From contig NZ_JAPNXM010000008.1 of NCBI RefSeq assembly GCF_049472675.1, positions 34,075 to 98,074 on the forward strand: a DNA stretch of 64,000 nucleotides, given 5' to 3'. Below are positions 16,751 to 25,183 of the stretch, piece after piece. Source of the stretch: Deferribacter thermophilus. GTDB taxonomy: Bacteria > Chrysiogenota > Deferribacteres > Deferribacterales > Deferribacteraceae. Position 1 is the first letter of the stretch. Each line of letters begins with the position of its first letter. Position numbers and translations under genes: made by a program. The notes beneath the pieces are model-generated. The model was not told the DNA's origin. It made no database searches and worked only from the letters and a program-made list of their open reading frames with translations.

Positions 16751-17967
16751 TGAAGTTTAAATACCTTGGTGAAAAGGGTGTTGAAAAGGTTTCAGGGATT
16801 ATAGAGGCGGCAGATGAAAATGTCGCCTCTTTGCTTTTGATAGACCAGGGCATAGAAGTATTAGATTTAAAACAATCAAGCTTATTTGACGAAATCTTCT
16901 ACAGTTTTAAAAATTTAAAGAATAGATTCTCAAAGGTTAAGTTAGAAGAGCTCATAGTTTTTACCAGGCAATTTGCTACACTATTTGAAGCTGGTATTCC
17001 TGTAATCAAAATTCTTGAAAGATTATCTACTCAGAGCTTTAGCGAAAAACTCACTCAAAGTATTAACCAGATAAAAAATGATGTAGATGCAGGTCTCCCA
17101 CTATCAAACGCATTTAATAGACAAAAACATATTTTCTCACCCCTTTATGTAAATATGATAAAGGTTGGTGAAGAAGGTGGTGTGCTTGATATCACTTTGC
17201 AAAGACTGGCAGCTATATTAGAATCGGAGCTTGAAACGAAAAACAGGATAAAAACTGCTACAAGATATCCAAAAATTGTCATTGGAGCTATTGTTATTGC
17301 TTTTAGTATTTTAGTTACCTTTGTCATACCAAAGTTTGCTAGTATGTTTGCAAAATTTAATACAGAGCTACCACTACCAACAAAAATTCTTATTTGGATT
17401 AATAGTTTTTTTCAAAACTTCTGGTATGTGATAATTTTAATAATTGTTGGTGCAATTATCAGTTTTAATAAGTTTAAACAAACTGAAAAAGGTAAAAATT
17501 ATATCGATGAAAATATTTTCAAAATCCCAATAATTGGCCAATTAATTCAAAAAATATATTTATCAAGGATTTCAAGAGTTTTGGCATTACTTTATAGAAG
17601 TGGGATAAATATTACAGCAAGTTTTGATATAGTATCAGAAATTACAGGAAATAATATTTTAAAAAGAGAATTATTATATATAAAAGAGCAGATAAGCAGA
17701 GGCTCAAATATCGCATCAGCTTTTAGGAGATCCAAATATTTTCCTCCTGTGGTTTCAGATATGGTGGAATCTGGTGAAGAAACAGGTAGGCTTGACGAAA
17801 TGCTCATAAAGTTATCAGACTATTATGACGAAGAGGTTGACTACTCTATCAAGACACTTTCTCAAGCTCTTGAGCCAATTTTACTTGTATTTATTGCTGG
17901 TATGGTATTGCTGCTTGCACTTGGCGTATTCTTGCCAATGTGGGATATGATTAAAGCTGTAAGATAG
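16750..17967 (+). CDS. mshG: Pilus inner-membrane platform protein (GspF/PilC/MshG family)
   Basis: Polytopic platform protein of 405 residues with two T2SF repeats: LEELIVFTRQFATLFEAGIP in the first and RVLALLYRSGINITASFDIV in the second, each followed by a family-typical Gly-Glu patch (KVGEEGG, ESGEETG). Three membrane segments lie near residues 170-195, 220-240 and 375-400. The ATG overlaps the mshA stop as TAATG. In type IV pilus and type II secretion machines this protein couples the assembly ATPase to pilin extraction from the inner membrane. Confidence 0.95.
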   Translation: MKFKYLGEKGVEKVSGIIEAADENVASLLLIDQGIEVLDLKQSSLFDEIFYSFKNLKNRFSKVKLEELIVFTRQFATLFEAGIPVIKILERLSTQSFSEKLTQSINQIKNDVDAGLPLSNAFNRQKHIFSPLYVNMIKVGEEGGVLDITLQRLAAILESELETKNRIKTATRYPKIVIGAIVIAFSILVTFVIPKFASMFAKFNTELPLPTKILIWINSFFQNFWYVIILIIVGAIISFNKFKQTEKGKNYIDENIFKIPIIGQLIQKIYLSRISRVLALLYRSGINITASFDIVSEITGNNILKRELLYIKEQISRGSNIASAFRRSKYFPPVVSDMVESGEETGRLDEMLIKLSDYYDEEVDYSIKTLSQALEPILLVFIAGMVLLLALGVFLPMWDMIKAVR

Positions 17968-17972
17968 TGCCC

Positions 17973-18338
17973 ATGTTTAAGAAAAAAAATGATAAAAAAG
18001 GCTTTTCACCAATTGAAGTTGTAATTGTTTTATTAGTTATAGCTGTAATGATTGCTGTTATTTACAAAAGATATGAAATCTATAAAGAAAAGATGTTTCA
18101 AACTGCTATTACTTATGACATCAAAAATATTAACTTAATTTTGACCCTTTACAAAGTAAAGAATGGGAAATACCCTGAAAAATTGGATGAAATTTATAAA
18201 AATGGTTATTTACTTACTGAAGATAATAAATCAATTTTAAGTGTTATAAAATTTGAAAATGGTCATTTTGTTGTAAATGGAAATGTGCTAAAATATGATA
18301 AAAACAAAGGGAAAGTTTATATTGAAAAGAACAAATAA
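17973..18338 (+). CDS. Minor prepilin-like protein
   Basis: Short protein (121 residues) with a basic leader and FSPIEVVIVLLVIAVMIAVI, a type IV N-terminal helix in which the usual FTLIE is FSPIE; the key Gly before the cut and Glu5 are kept. The rest resembles the small GspG/MshB-like fold (DIKNINLILTLYKVKNGKYP). ATG 17973 is chosen over the GTG at 17967 that overlaps the previous stop; no strong ribosome site is seen. It probably primes or caps the fibre. The stop is followed at once by the repeat cluster at 18386-18647. Confidence 0.8.
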   Translation: MFKKKNDKKGFSPIEVVIVLLVIAVMIAVIYKRYEIYKEKMFQTAITYDIKNINLILTLYKVKNGKYPEKLDEIYKNGYLLTEDNKSILSVIKFENGHFVVNGNVLKYDKNKGKVYIEKNK

Positions 18339-18385
18339 AGACGCTGTGCAGCAGCATTATTTGTTGATAATTAGTAGAATATTTA

Positions 18386-18458
18386 GATTACTTCGGCAAC
18401 TTTTGTTGCCTCGCAATGACCCTAAAATGCTGTCATTGCGAGCGTTAGCGAAGCAATC
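18386..18458. repeat. Palindromic repeat, copy C1 (pilus locus)
   Basis: A variant unit starting GATTACTTCGGCAAC, then CTCGCAATGAC...GTCATTGCGAGCG and AGCGAAGCAATC. First of three tandem copies in the gap between two minor-pilin genes. Confidence 0.85.
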
Positions 18459-18481
18459 TATTGCTTCAACTTTTTACCTGA

Positions 18482-18555
18482 GATTGCTTCGTCAGCTTAC
18501 GCTTCCTCGCAATGACAAACAAATTTTCGTCATTGCGAGCGTCAGCAAAGCAATC
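18482..18555. repeat. Palindromic repeat, copy C2 (pilus locus)
   Basis: GATTGCTTCGTCAGC, CTCGCAATGAC, CGTCATTGCGAGCG and AGCAAAGCAATC; arms pair over most of the length. Spaced 23 bases after copy C1, with a TTGCTTCAA-containing linker that also recurs after C2. Confidence 0.85.
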
Positions 18556-18578
18556 TACTGCTTCAATGTTTTATTTGA

Positions 18579-18647
18579 GATTGCTTCGTTGCTCTCGCTC
18601 CTCGCAAAGACTATATTGCTGTCATTAAGAGCGTTAGTAAAGCCATC
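18579..18647. repeat. Palindromic repeat, copy C3 (degenerate)
   Basis: GATTGCTTCGTTGC and CTCGCAAAGAC pair imperfectly with GTCATTAAGAGCG and AGTAAAGCCATC. The mismatches suggest it is the oldest of the three. It ends only about 45 bases before the codons for the pilin signature of the next gene. Confidence 0.75.
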
Positions 18648-19131
18648 TGGAAACTTTAGTAATTTTTATTGTTCAAAATCCTCAAATAATTCGGGCTTTA
18701 CACTTATTGAGCTAATTATCATCATAATTCTTGTAGGTATTCTAGCAATTGTTATCTCTCCAAAAATTGAAATAGGCTCTTTTAGTGAAGATACTGATAT
18801 TATCCAGCTATATTCTGATATCAGATATGTTCAGCACAAATCAATGGTAGATGGTGGAGGATGGTCAGTAAGACTTGATGGTATAAATAAAAAATACACC
18901 ATTTATGATAACAATGGGAATGTTGCCAATATCCCATCAATTGATAATCCTGTAAAGTTAAAAAATAAATTTTCATCAAATATAAATCAGTTATATTTTG
19001 ACTATCTTGGAAGACCAGATAGCGACACTGATTCAACAAACAATAATTTATTAGCCACAGAAACAACTATAACATTGGGTAGTAGAAAAATTAAAATTGT
19101 CCCCTATTCTGGAGGCATAATTGTACAATAA
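18616..19131 (+). CDS. Minor prepilin (GspH/MshC-like) with repeat-derived 5' end
   Basis: The pilin signature SGFTLIELIIIIILVGILAI is intact and the mature part (YSDIRYVQHKSMVDGGGWSV) fits the GspH/FimT/MshC group. The problem is the start. The frame is open back to 18295, inside the previous gene, and the first ~115 codons of that long form translate the palindromic repeats. No ATG lies between the repeats and the signature; the nearest candidate is TTG 18616, giving a 27-residue leader with no visible ribosome site. Either a weak start inside the last repeat is used, or repeat insertion removed the original start and the gene is impaired. Confidence 0.6.
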   Translation: MLSLRALVKPSGNFSNFYCSKSSNNSGFTLIELIIIIILVGILAIVISPKIEIGSFSEDTDIIQLYSDIRYVQHKSMVDGGGWSVRLDGINKKYTIYDNNGNVANIPSIDNPVKLKNKFSSNINQLYFDYLGRPDSDTDSTNNNLLATETTITLGSRKIKIVPYSGGIIVQ

Positions 19132-19636
19132 AAACAAAGGATTTACACTTATCGAAATTATAATTTTTATTGTTGTGTTTACTGTTGGTGTTATGGGTAT
19201 TATGATTTTATTTTACAATACACTTGGTAAAACAAGTGATCCAATTATCAGACATAAAGCCATTGTTGCTGCTCAAACAGTGTTAGAAGAAATAATAGCA
19301 AAGAAGTTTGATGAAAACACACCAAATGGGGGTGGAATAATAAATTCAAATAAAATAAATATTGGTAAAGAAAATAATGAAAACAATATGAATAAATATG
19401 ATGATGTGGATGATTATGTAGATAGTTGTGATACAGAAAAAGAGTATCAACCATCTGATTTTGGACTAAATGGTAATTTTAAGATTTTTGTAAATGTTTA
19501 TTTTGTCAAAATAGAAAATAGCCAAATTGTTTCAAACAGTTGTACAACTACAAATTACAAACTAATTCAGGTAAGTGTCGAATCAGACTTATTAAAAGAA
19601 AGGTTCACTTTAGAGTATGTCAAAGGTAATTTTTAG
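19121..19636 (+). CDS. Minor prepilin (MshD-like)
   Basis: Prepilin with leader ending KNKG and FTLIEIIIFIVVFTVGVMGI as the N-terminal helix. The next part, IIRHKAIVAAQTVLEEIIAK, matches the MshD/PilV group. Start is a TTG at 19121 supported by GGAGG at 19111-19115 with a five-base spacer, and it overlaps the previous stop. It carries two Cys close to the middle and two towards the C-terminus. One of five small pilin-like genes in this locus; probably part of the fibre tip complex. Confidence 0.8.
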   Translation: MYNKNKGFTLIEIIIFIVVFTVGVMGIMILFYNTLGKTSDPIIRHKAIVAAQTVLEEIIAKKFDENTPNGGGIINSNKINIGKENNENNMNKYDDVDDYVDSCDTEKEYQPSDFGLNGNFKIFVNVYFVKIENSQIVSNSCTTTNYKLIQVSVESDLLKERFTLEYVKGNF

Positions 19637-20363
19637 AAATAAAAAAGGTTTTACTCTTATTGAGCTAATAATTGTAATTGTGTTGCTTGGAATTGTGTCA
19701 TTTTTAGGTGTTAATCTACTTTTGCCTATTATGACAGGTTATACAGATACTAAAGTAAAAGATTTGTTATACAATGAAGCAAAATTTATCACAGAAAGAA
19801 TTGCAAAAGAGCTCAAATATGCTATCCCTAACACTGTTGCTGATTTCAACAATAATTGCCAGCCAAAAAACTCAAACAACATAAAATTTGCATCATTTAA
19901 AGATGTATATTTTTATACAAAAAATGACAAAGACAATATCAGCTTAACAGAAAATGTATCAATTAATAATAATGATATTTTGAGTATATACGTAACAAAA
20001 TGTAATCAGTTTTATAATAAAGAAAGAGTTTACAATGTCACAGATAACAATTCTGGCAGCTATTTAATTTTAGATAAAAAACTGAAAAAAGACTCACCAT
20101 ATAAAAGGGTTTTTCTTTTTGACAAAGTCATTGCTTATAAATTGCTAAATAATCAACTTTATTGGTGTAAAGGGGATATCAATACAGATTTTAATATTGA
20201 TGGTGATTGTTATGCTTTTGGTAATTTTTTAGACAATGTAGAATTTACTTATAATGCTGGAAATAGATGGAGAAATGCTTCTGTAAAAATCAGTTTAACT
20301 CTTAAAAAAAATGATGTGAGTTTAAATTATGAAAAAGTTGTTCATATTAGAAATGCTCCATGA
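19617..20363 (+). CDS. Minor prepilin (MshO/PilW-like)
   Basis: Leader RNKKG followed by FTLIELIIVIVLLGIVSFLG. At 248 residues it is the longest minor pilin here, and ITERIAKELKYAIPN at about 60-75 fits the GspJ/PilW/MshO group. The ATG lies inside the end of the preceding gene, an overlap of 20 bases, typical of the tight order mshD-O-P. Expected to sit at the pilus tip with the neighbouring minor pilins. Confidence 0.8.
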   Translation: MSKVIFRNKKGFTLIELIIVIVLLGIVSFLGVNLLLPIMTGYTDTKVKDLLYNEAKFITERIAKELKYAIPNTVADFNNNCQPKNSNNIKFASFKDVYFYTKNDKDNISLTENVSINNNDILSIYVTKCNQFYNKERVYNVTDNNSGSYLILDKKLKKDSPYKRVFLFDKVIAYKLLNNQLYWCKGDINTDFNIDGDCYAFGNFLDNVEFTYNAGNRWRNASVKISLTLKKNDVSLNYEKVVHIRNAP

Positions 20364-20709
20364 TAAAAAAGGATCATCTTTAATATTTGCCGTTTTTCTC
20401 CTTGTGATATTTGGGTTTATCGGAGTTACACTTGTAACAATTTTATCAAATCAATCCATATCAAGCAGTGAAGAATTACTTTCTACCAAAGCTTTTTATT
20501 TAGCTGAAACAGGTTGTGAAATCGCAATCGCAGATAATCAGACTGGAACTAATGAATTAATTTATGATGGAAATAATAAAACTTCTTTAACTTACAACAA
20601 CTTTACTGTTGAAATTATTAGAAAAATAAAAGATAATGTAACAATTTATGAATGTGTGGCTTATAACGATTTAGTAAAAAGAAAAATTAAAGTTAAGATA
20701 CAAAACTAA
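20329..20709 (+). CDS. Minor pilin-like protein (MshP/PilX-like)
   Basis: The N-terminal helix KKGSSLIFAVFLLVIFGFIG resembles MshP/PilX, which keep the hydrophobic helix but lack the standard FTLIE. AFYLAETGCEIAIADNQ follows, a conserved A-x-AGxE-like feature of PilX-type proteins. Two ATG codons are possible (20329 and 20353); the first overlaps the preceding gene by 35 bases. Short at 126 residues (118 from the second ATG). The predicted role is pilus tip or initiation complex. Confidence 0.75.
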   Translation: MKKLFILEMLHDKKGSSLIFAVFLLVIFGFIGVTLVTILSNQSISSSEELLSTKAFYLAETGCEIAIADNQTGTNELIYDGNNKTSLTYNNFTVEIIRKIKDNVTIYECVAYNDLVKRKIKVKIQN

Positions 20710-22070
20710 TGAGTGTTTACACAGAATTTTTTAATTTTAAAGAGGAGCCATTTAAATTAACCCCAGATCCAGACTTTTTTTACTGCTCTACCAGTCATGA
20801 AGAAGCAATTCAACTTATAGAATATTCTATAAAAACCAGAAAAGGGTTTATGGCTTTAATTGGCGAAGTGGGAACTGGAAAAACAACACTTACAAGAGTG
20901 TTATTAAACTCATTGACTGATGTAGAAACATGCCTAGTGCTAAACCCTTTTTTATCCCCTGAGGAGATGATAAGATATATATGTTCTGATTTTGGGATTA
21001 CGATTCCTAAAAACTATGACAAAGGTAAAATTTATAACAAATTAACAGAATATCTATTAAAACTTTATGAAGAAAACAAATACGCTTTATTAATTATTGA
21101 TGAATCACAAAATCTATCTTTAGAGACAATAGAGCTTATTCGACAATTGTCTAATATTGAAAAAGAGGATGCTAAGTTATTACAAATACTATTTGTTGGA
21201 CAACCTGAATTTTTAGAAATGCTAAACAAATATGAACTTAGACAAGTAAAACAGAGAATTTCTACCATTATTCAATTAAAATCTTTGACATTAGATGATG
21301 TTGAAAATTATGTTAACTTTAGAATTAGCAAAGCTTCAAAATATAACAAAGCTATTTTTACTAAAAATGCCATAAAAGCTATATACAAATACACAGGTGG
21401 TAATCCAAGAGATATCAATAAATTGTGTGAATATGCTTTAATTGCAGCTTACAATGATAAATCCAAAAAAATTGATAAAAAACATATAGATGAAGCTTTT
21501 ATTGAAATAAACCCAACACTTGTTCAATACACTAAAAGCTTTAAAACTACTAGCAAAAACACTTCTAAATTTATAATTACTGGCCTAACAATAATAGCAT
21601 TATTTTTAATATTTCTTCTTTTTGAAAACTATTGCAAAATTGAATCTAACAAAAACAATAACTCAAACATTATTAATAATAACTCTTTGTTAAATAAAAA
21701 AGATAACCTCACTAATTCCGTAAAAACAAAAGAAGACAATCATTCTAAAGAAATAGTAATAGTCAAAACCGAAACTCAATTAAATAAAACATTAAAAACA
21801 AATGATAATATCTCAGTAGAAGAAAAAGAATTTAATCAAAAGGATAAAATAATCAAAAATGATAAACAATGCATTCTATTTAAAGTAAATCAAAAAGTTA
21901 GAATAAAACCTGACTTAAACTCACCATATTTAACTATAATGAAAAAAAATAGTAAAGTTGAAGTAATTAAAATTGCTAATGATTGGGCAATGATAAGTAT
22001 TGACAATAATATAGGATGGGTGTTAATATATGATAAATACAATCAAATAGTTAACTGTGAGGTTCAATGA
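20709..22070 (+). CDS. mshM: ExeA/MshM-like AAA ATPase with C-terminal SH3-like domain
   Basis: The opening YTEFFNFKEEPFKLTPDPDF is the classical ExeA/MshM start. Walker A is GEVGTGKTT (52-60) and Walker B ALLIIDESQNL. A sensor-type TGGNPRDINKLCEYALIAA lies near 230-248. A single membrane helix (ITGLTIIALFLIFLLF) follows near 285-300, then an Asn/Lys-rich periplasmic linker and, from about residue 390, an SH3-like domain (VRIKPDLNSPYLTIMKKNSK, GWVLIYD). Such proteins help the secretin cross peptidoglycan. It starts on the last base of the preceding stop region and overlaps the next gene. Confidence 0.9.
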   Translation: MSVYTEFFNFKEEPFKLTPDPDFFYCSTSHEEAIQLIEYSIKTRKGFMALIGEVGTGKTTLTRVLLNSLTDVETCLVLNPFLSPEEMIRYICSDFGITIPKNYDKGKIYNKLTEYLLKLYEENKYALLIIDESQNLSLETIELIRQLSNIEKEDAKLLQILFVGQPEFLEMLNKYELRQVKQRISTIIQLKSLTLDDVENYVNFRISKASKYNKAIFTKNAIKAIYKYTGGNPRDINKLCEYALIAAYNDKSKKIDKKHIDEAFIEINPTLVQYTKSFKTTSKNTSKFIITGLTIIALFLIFLLFENYCKIESNKNNNSNIINNNSLLNKKDNLTNSVKTKEDNHSKEIVIVKTETQLNKTLKTNDNISVEEKEFNQKDKIIKNDKQCILFKVNQKVRIKPDLNSPYLTIMKKNSKVEVIKIANDWAMISIDNNIGWVLIYDKYNQIVNCEVQ

Positions 22071-22789
22071 GTTTAATTGGAGAGGCACTTAAAAAGAACA
22101 AAAATAGTGAAAAATCAATTGTTTACAAGAAAAAAATAAAATTTAACTTTAACATCCCTTTTTTACTTATTTTAATAATAATTATTTTTTTCTTAATTGG
22201 AGTTTTAGACTATCAATTAATAAATAAAACTTACTCTACTTTCAAAAACAAAAATTATCCTCAAATTACTAATCTAAAAAAAGAAAAGCTTGATAAAATA
22301 GCTGATCTAGAAAAAAAAATGGCTTCACTAAAAGATGAAGAAATTTTAATCAATCTTTCTTTAAATAATAAAAGTCAAGCTTTAAAAATAATTAATGAAT
22401 CAAAAGATGATACTTTATTAGGTATTTACTACTTTAAAGAAAATAATCTTAATATGGCTAAATCTCACTTGTTAAAATGCTATAACTTATCAAAAAAGCC
22501 TTATTATAAAGCTTTATGTGGTTACTATCTTGCATTATTTCAATACAAATTAAAAAAGTATAAAAACTCAATCGATATTTTAAACGATATCAGTAAAATT
22601 AAAGGAAATAATTTGAATTGTGAAATTAATCTTTTGTATGCTGTAAATTTTGATAGCCTTGGAAATAAAGAGTTTTCAAAAATTTATTATGACAAATCTT
22701 TGAAAAGTTGCAATATACCACCCATAAAGCATAAGTTAAAAATAAAAAAATTTTTAATGGAATATACTGGAATTAAGAATGAAAGTTAG
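22067..22789 (+). CDS. TPR membrane protein (MshN-like position)
   Basis: 240 residues with a short cytoplasmic tail, one membrane helix (FLLILIIIIFFLIGVLDYQL, about 30-50) and a helical periplasmic part with TPR-like features (LGIYYFKENNLNMAKSHLLK, YYLALFQYKLKKYKNSI). Position between mshM and mshI, its size and layout fit MshN, but sequence similarity is too loose to be certain. It overlaps the previous gene by ATGA. TPR proteins at this place are thought to help secretin or pilus assembly. Confidence 0.65.
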   Translation: MSLIGEALKKNKNSEKSIVYKKKIKFNFNIPFLLILIIIIFFLIGVLDYQLINKTYSTFKNKNYPQITNLKKEKLDKIADLEKKMASLKDEEILINLSLNNKSQALKIINESKDDTLLGIYYFKENNLNMAKSHLLKCYNLSKKPYYKALCGYYLALFQYKLKKYKNSIDILNDISKIKGNNLNCEINLLYAVNFDSLGNKEFSKIYYDKSLKSCNIPPIKHKLKIKKFLMEYTGIKNES

Positions 22790-23732
22790 CAAGCAAAATA
22801 TTGTTATTTTTGATGACAGTAATTACGAATTTATCTGTGGATATATGAAAAATAATATTTTATATCCAATTTATGCTGTTAAAGATGCGTACTCAAATAT
22901 TGATGATTTGATTAAAGATATAAAGGATCATATTAGCGAATCTAAAAATAAATATTTAACTTTTATTTACTGTGGTTCCGAGTTGTTGGATAAAGTAGAA
23001 TTTATTAATAAAAACATAATGAATATACCTGCTGAAATTCTAAAACGATTTAAAAATACTTTTGAAGTAGAATTAAAAGATTATCTAATCGACTATTCAC
23101 TTTCTGAAACCGATAGCGAATATTTAGCTTATATATGTGGAATCCCAAAACAATACGAAAGTATTTTTACTAACCTAAAAAATGTAAAGCTTCTTTCATG
23201 CTTTAGTGACATTTATGCAACCAGTTTATTTTTCAAAGATGAATTAGATATAAGTTTAAAATTAAATGTCAGGGATAAGCAAACAATAATATTTATTTCA
23301 AGTGGTGAAAACATCCTATTTACTAGAGGTTTAAATATTGGTTATAACCATATTATTGAAAAAATCTCAATAGATGGTGGAGTCCCTACAGAAAAAGTAA
23401 TTGATTACTTAGAAAATGTAGGTGTTGATGAATATGAAACTGACGAAATGAATAATATTTCTTCAACAATTAGAGACAATATTGATAGAATTAGCTTAGA
23501 AATACAACGGACCCTCGATTATTACAATAGATATATTAACAAGGGGAGTGTTAATTCAATAAACATAATTGGAAGATTCAATAGGATAAAAGCAATTGAA
23601 AAATATTATAATAAATTATTTAACATGAAAGTAATAAAAACTGTCCCAGAAAATTATGTAGCCGAAAGTAATTTTAATTTTGAAGATTTCGATTATCTAA
23701 TTGAAACTTTAGGAGCATTTAAAGAGATATGA
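22779..23732 (+). CDS. PilM/MshI-like actin-fold protein
   Basis: 317 residues with the pattern of a degenerate PilM/GspL-type actin-like ATPase: an N-terminal strand NIVIFDDSNYEFI, a KYLTFIYCGSELL segment, RDKQTIIFISSGENILFTRG as the second phosphate-like region, and SINIIGRFNRIKAIEKYYNK near the end. No membrane helix. It overlaps the TPR gene by 11 bases and the PilN-like gene by four. In pilus systems it sits in the cytoplasm and links the PilN/PilO pair to the assembly ATPase. Confidence 0.7.
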   Translation: MKVSKQNIVIFDDSNYEFICGYMKNNILYPIYAVKDAYSNIDDLIKDIKDHISESKNKYLTFIYCGSELLDKVEFINKNIMNIPAEILKRFKNTFEVELKDYLIDYSLSETDSEYLAYICGIPKQYESIFTNLKNVKLLSCFSDIYATSLFFKDELDISLKLNVRDKQTIIFISSGENILFTRGLNIGYNHIIEKISIDGGVPTEKVIDYLENVGVDEYETDEMNNISSTIRDNIDRISLEIQRTLDYYNRYINKGSVNSINIIGRFNRIKAIEKYYNKLFNMKVIKTVPENYVAESNFNFEDFDYLIETLGAFKEI

Positions 23733-24310
23733 GCTTTAAAAAGATAAAAAAATTAAACATTATACCAGAAAATTTAAGATATGATATTATTAAAGACTAT
23801 ATAATAAAATTATCATTCTTTACATTAATTTTAACTATTTTGATAATTATATTTGATTATTCAATGCTGTATTATAAAAATGGTCAGTTAGAAAAAATGA
23901 TTAAAAATTTATCCGATTATAATAGTGAACTTAAAAAAGAGATAAGTAGCCTTGATAGATATGAAAAACAATACGATTCATTGAAAAATGAGTTACAAAA
24001 ATTACTTAAAGAAAAAAAAGAAATCTACACTTTTTACTCCTCAACAAATTCACCACTTATCTCTACAGTCTTTTATTTGACCTCTAAGCCAGATGATATA
24101 TTTTTCCAAAATGTGTCTTACAAGAATAACTTAATTTATATCGAAGGGATTACTAAAAATGCTAAATCCTTTTATAGATATTATCACTCTCTTGAAAATA
24201 ATAAGTTACTTAAAAATATAGATTTTAATTTTATAAAGAAAGATGAATCAAGTAGCTATTATAATTTCAAAATAATTATGAGGGTAAAAGATTTAGATGA
24301 GATCAATTAA
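23729..24310 (+). CDS. PilN-like bitopic assembly protein
   Basis: 193 residues: a short cytoplasmic tail with LNIIPENLRYDI, an LNxxP-type motif used by PilN to contact PilM, one membrane helix (LSFFTLILTILIIIFDYSML), a coiled-coil stretch (about 50-105, SLDRYEKQYDSLKNELQKLL) and a small beta domain. That layout and the position directly after the PilM-like gene make PilN the best call. Confidence 0.75.
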   Translation: MSFKKIKKLNIIPENLRYDIIKDYIIKLSFFTLILTILIIIFDYSMLYYKNGQLEKMIKNLSDYNSELKKEISSLDRYEKQYDSLKNELQKLLKEKKEIYTFYSSTNSPLISTVFYLTSKPDDIFFQNVSYKNNLIYIEGITKNAKSFYRYYHSLENNKLLKNIDFNFIKKDESSSYYNFKIIMRVKDLDEIN

Positions 24311-24842
24311 AAGAACCCATGTTATAATTTTGTTTATATTATTATTAATTTTAATTCTGTTAGTTTACACAAAATATATAAGACAGGTGCAAATTAGTAG
24401 GTTTAATACCTTAAAAGTCAAATTAAGCCAAATAGATGGAAAAATTAGCTCAAATTTGATAGAATTTAATAGAAGATTAAATACTCTCAGTGGAATTTAC
24501 TCTTTGAAAAAACAAATTATTAACACCACAACAGATATGGCAAATTTACTAGAATATGTAAAAAATAAGACATATTTATCATCAGTTATAAAAACTATTA
24601 TTTTAGATAGTGGAGTTAAAATTGATGAGTTTAGTTTTTCTGGTTTTGATGTTAATGGCATAAAGTTTAATAATCACTATTCTGTCTATGTGCAAGGAAA
24701 TATTTACAATATTTTAAAGTTATTAGAAAATATTGAATATGAAAACGAATGGTTATATCTAGATTCATACAAGCTTGATTTTAAAGATGATGGAACTGTT
24801 TATATGACTTTGAATATATCAGCTTATGGGATGATAAAGTGA
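24297..24842 (+). CDS. PilO/MshJ-like bitopic assembly protein
   Basis: 181 residues with one N-terminal membrane helix (HVIILFILLLILILLVYTKY), then a helical region and a ferredoxin-like periplasmic half (YSVYVQGNIYNILKLLENIE), as in PilO and MshJ. Its start overlaps the PilN-like gene by 14 bases. It should pair with PilN to form the inner-membrane alignment complex below the secretin. Confidence 0.75.
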   Translation: MRSIKRTHVIILFILLLILILLVYTKYIRQVQISRFNTLKVKLSQIDGKISSNLIEFNRRLNTLSGIYSLKKQIINTTTDMANLLEYVKNKTYLSSVIKTIILDSGVKIDEFSFSGFDVNGIKFNNHYSVYVQGNIYNILKLLENIEYENEWLYLDSYKLDFKDDGTVYMTLNISAYGMIK

Positions 24843-25183
24843 AAGGGTTTTTAATATTTTGCATAATTATTTTAACATTCAATGGTTATTGTTGGGATGT
24901 TGCAAATATCCCTCGTAATAATTTTTCATTTATAAATAAATATCGTTTTGCATTCATAAAACCATTAAAAAAAGGAGAAAACATAGTTCAAACAAAAGAA
25001 GAACAAAATTTTAATCTTACAGGGGTTATTAAAATAGGAAATGATTATTTTGCAATAATAAATAATAATAGTTATGGTCTAAACAGTTTTGTAAATGGAT
25101 ACAAGATAGTTAATATAGATATGACAAAAGTAGTTTTAACAAAAAATAAAAGTAGGGTTGTGCTCTATGTGGACAAAAATTAA
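24839..25183 (+). CDS. MshK/PilP-like small periplasmic protein
   Basis: 114 residues. The start is GTG in a GTGA overlap with the previous gene. A hydrophobic N-terminus (GFLIFCIIILTFNGYCW) suggests export, followed by FNLTGVIKIGNDYFAIINNN, a beta-rich stretch like the homology-region domain of PilP/GspC/MshK. The cysteine near residue 18 might be a lipid site, but no lipobox is evident. Its overlap with the secretin gene supports a role in tethering the secretin to the inner-membrane complex. Confidence 0.65.
   Translation: MKGFLIFCIIILTFNGYCWDVANIPRNNFSFINKYRFAFIKPLKKGENIVQTKEEQNFNLTGVIKIGNDYFAIINNNSYGLNSFVNGYKIVNIDMTKVVLTKNKSRVVLYVDKN

Noticed and set aside
18295..18615. Long N-terminal extension of the minor-pilin frame
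   Set aside because: The codons translate the palindromic repeats (LRQLTLPRND-type peptides) and the frame starts inside the upstream gene. I do not treat it as a protein domain.
18386..18647. Tandem repeats that at first sight resemble a CRISPR array
   Set aside because: Units are ~70 bases, palindromic over their whole length and diverged from each other, with short linkers of about 23 bases that are themselves partly repeated. Dispersed single copies exist at 707 and 16060 and no cas genes are present.
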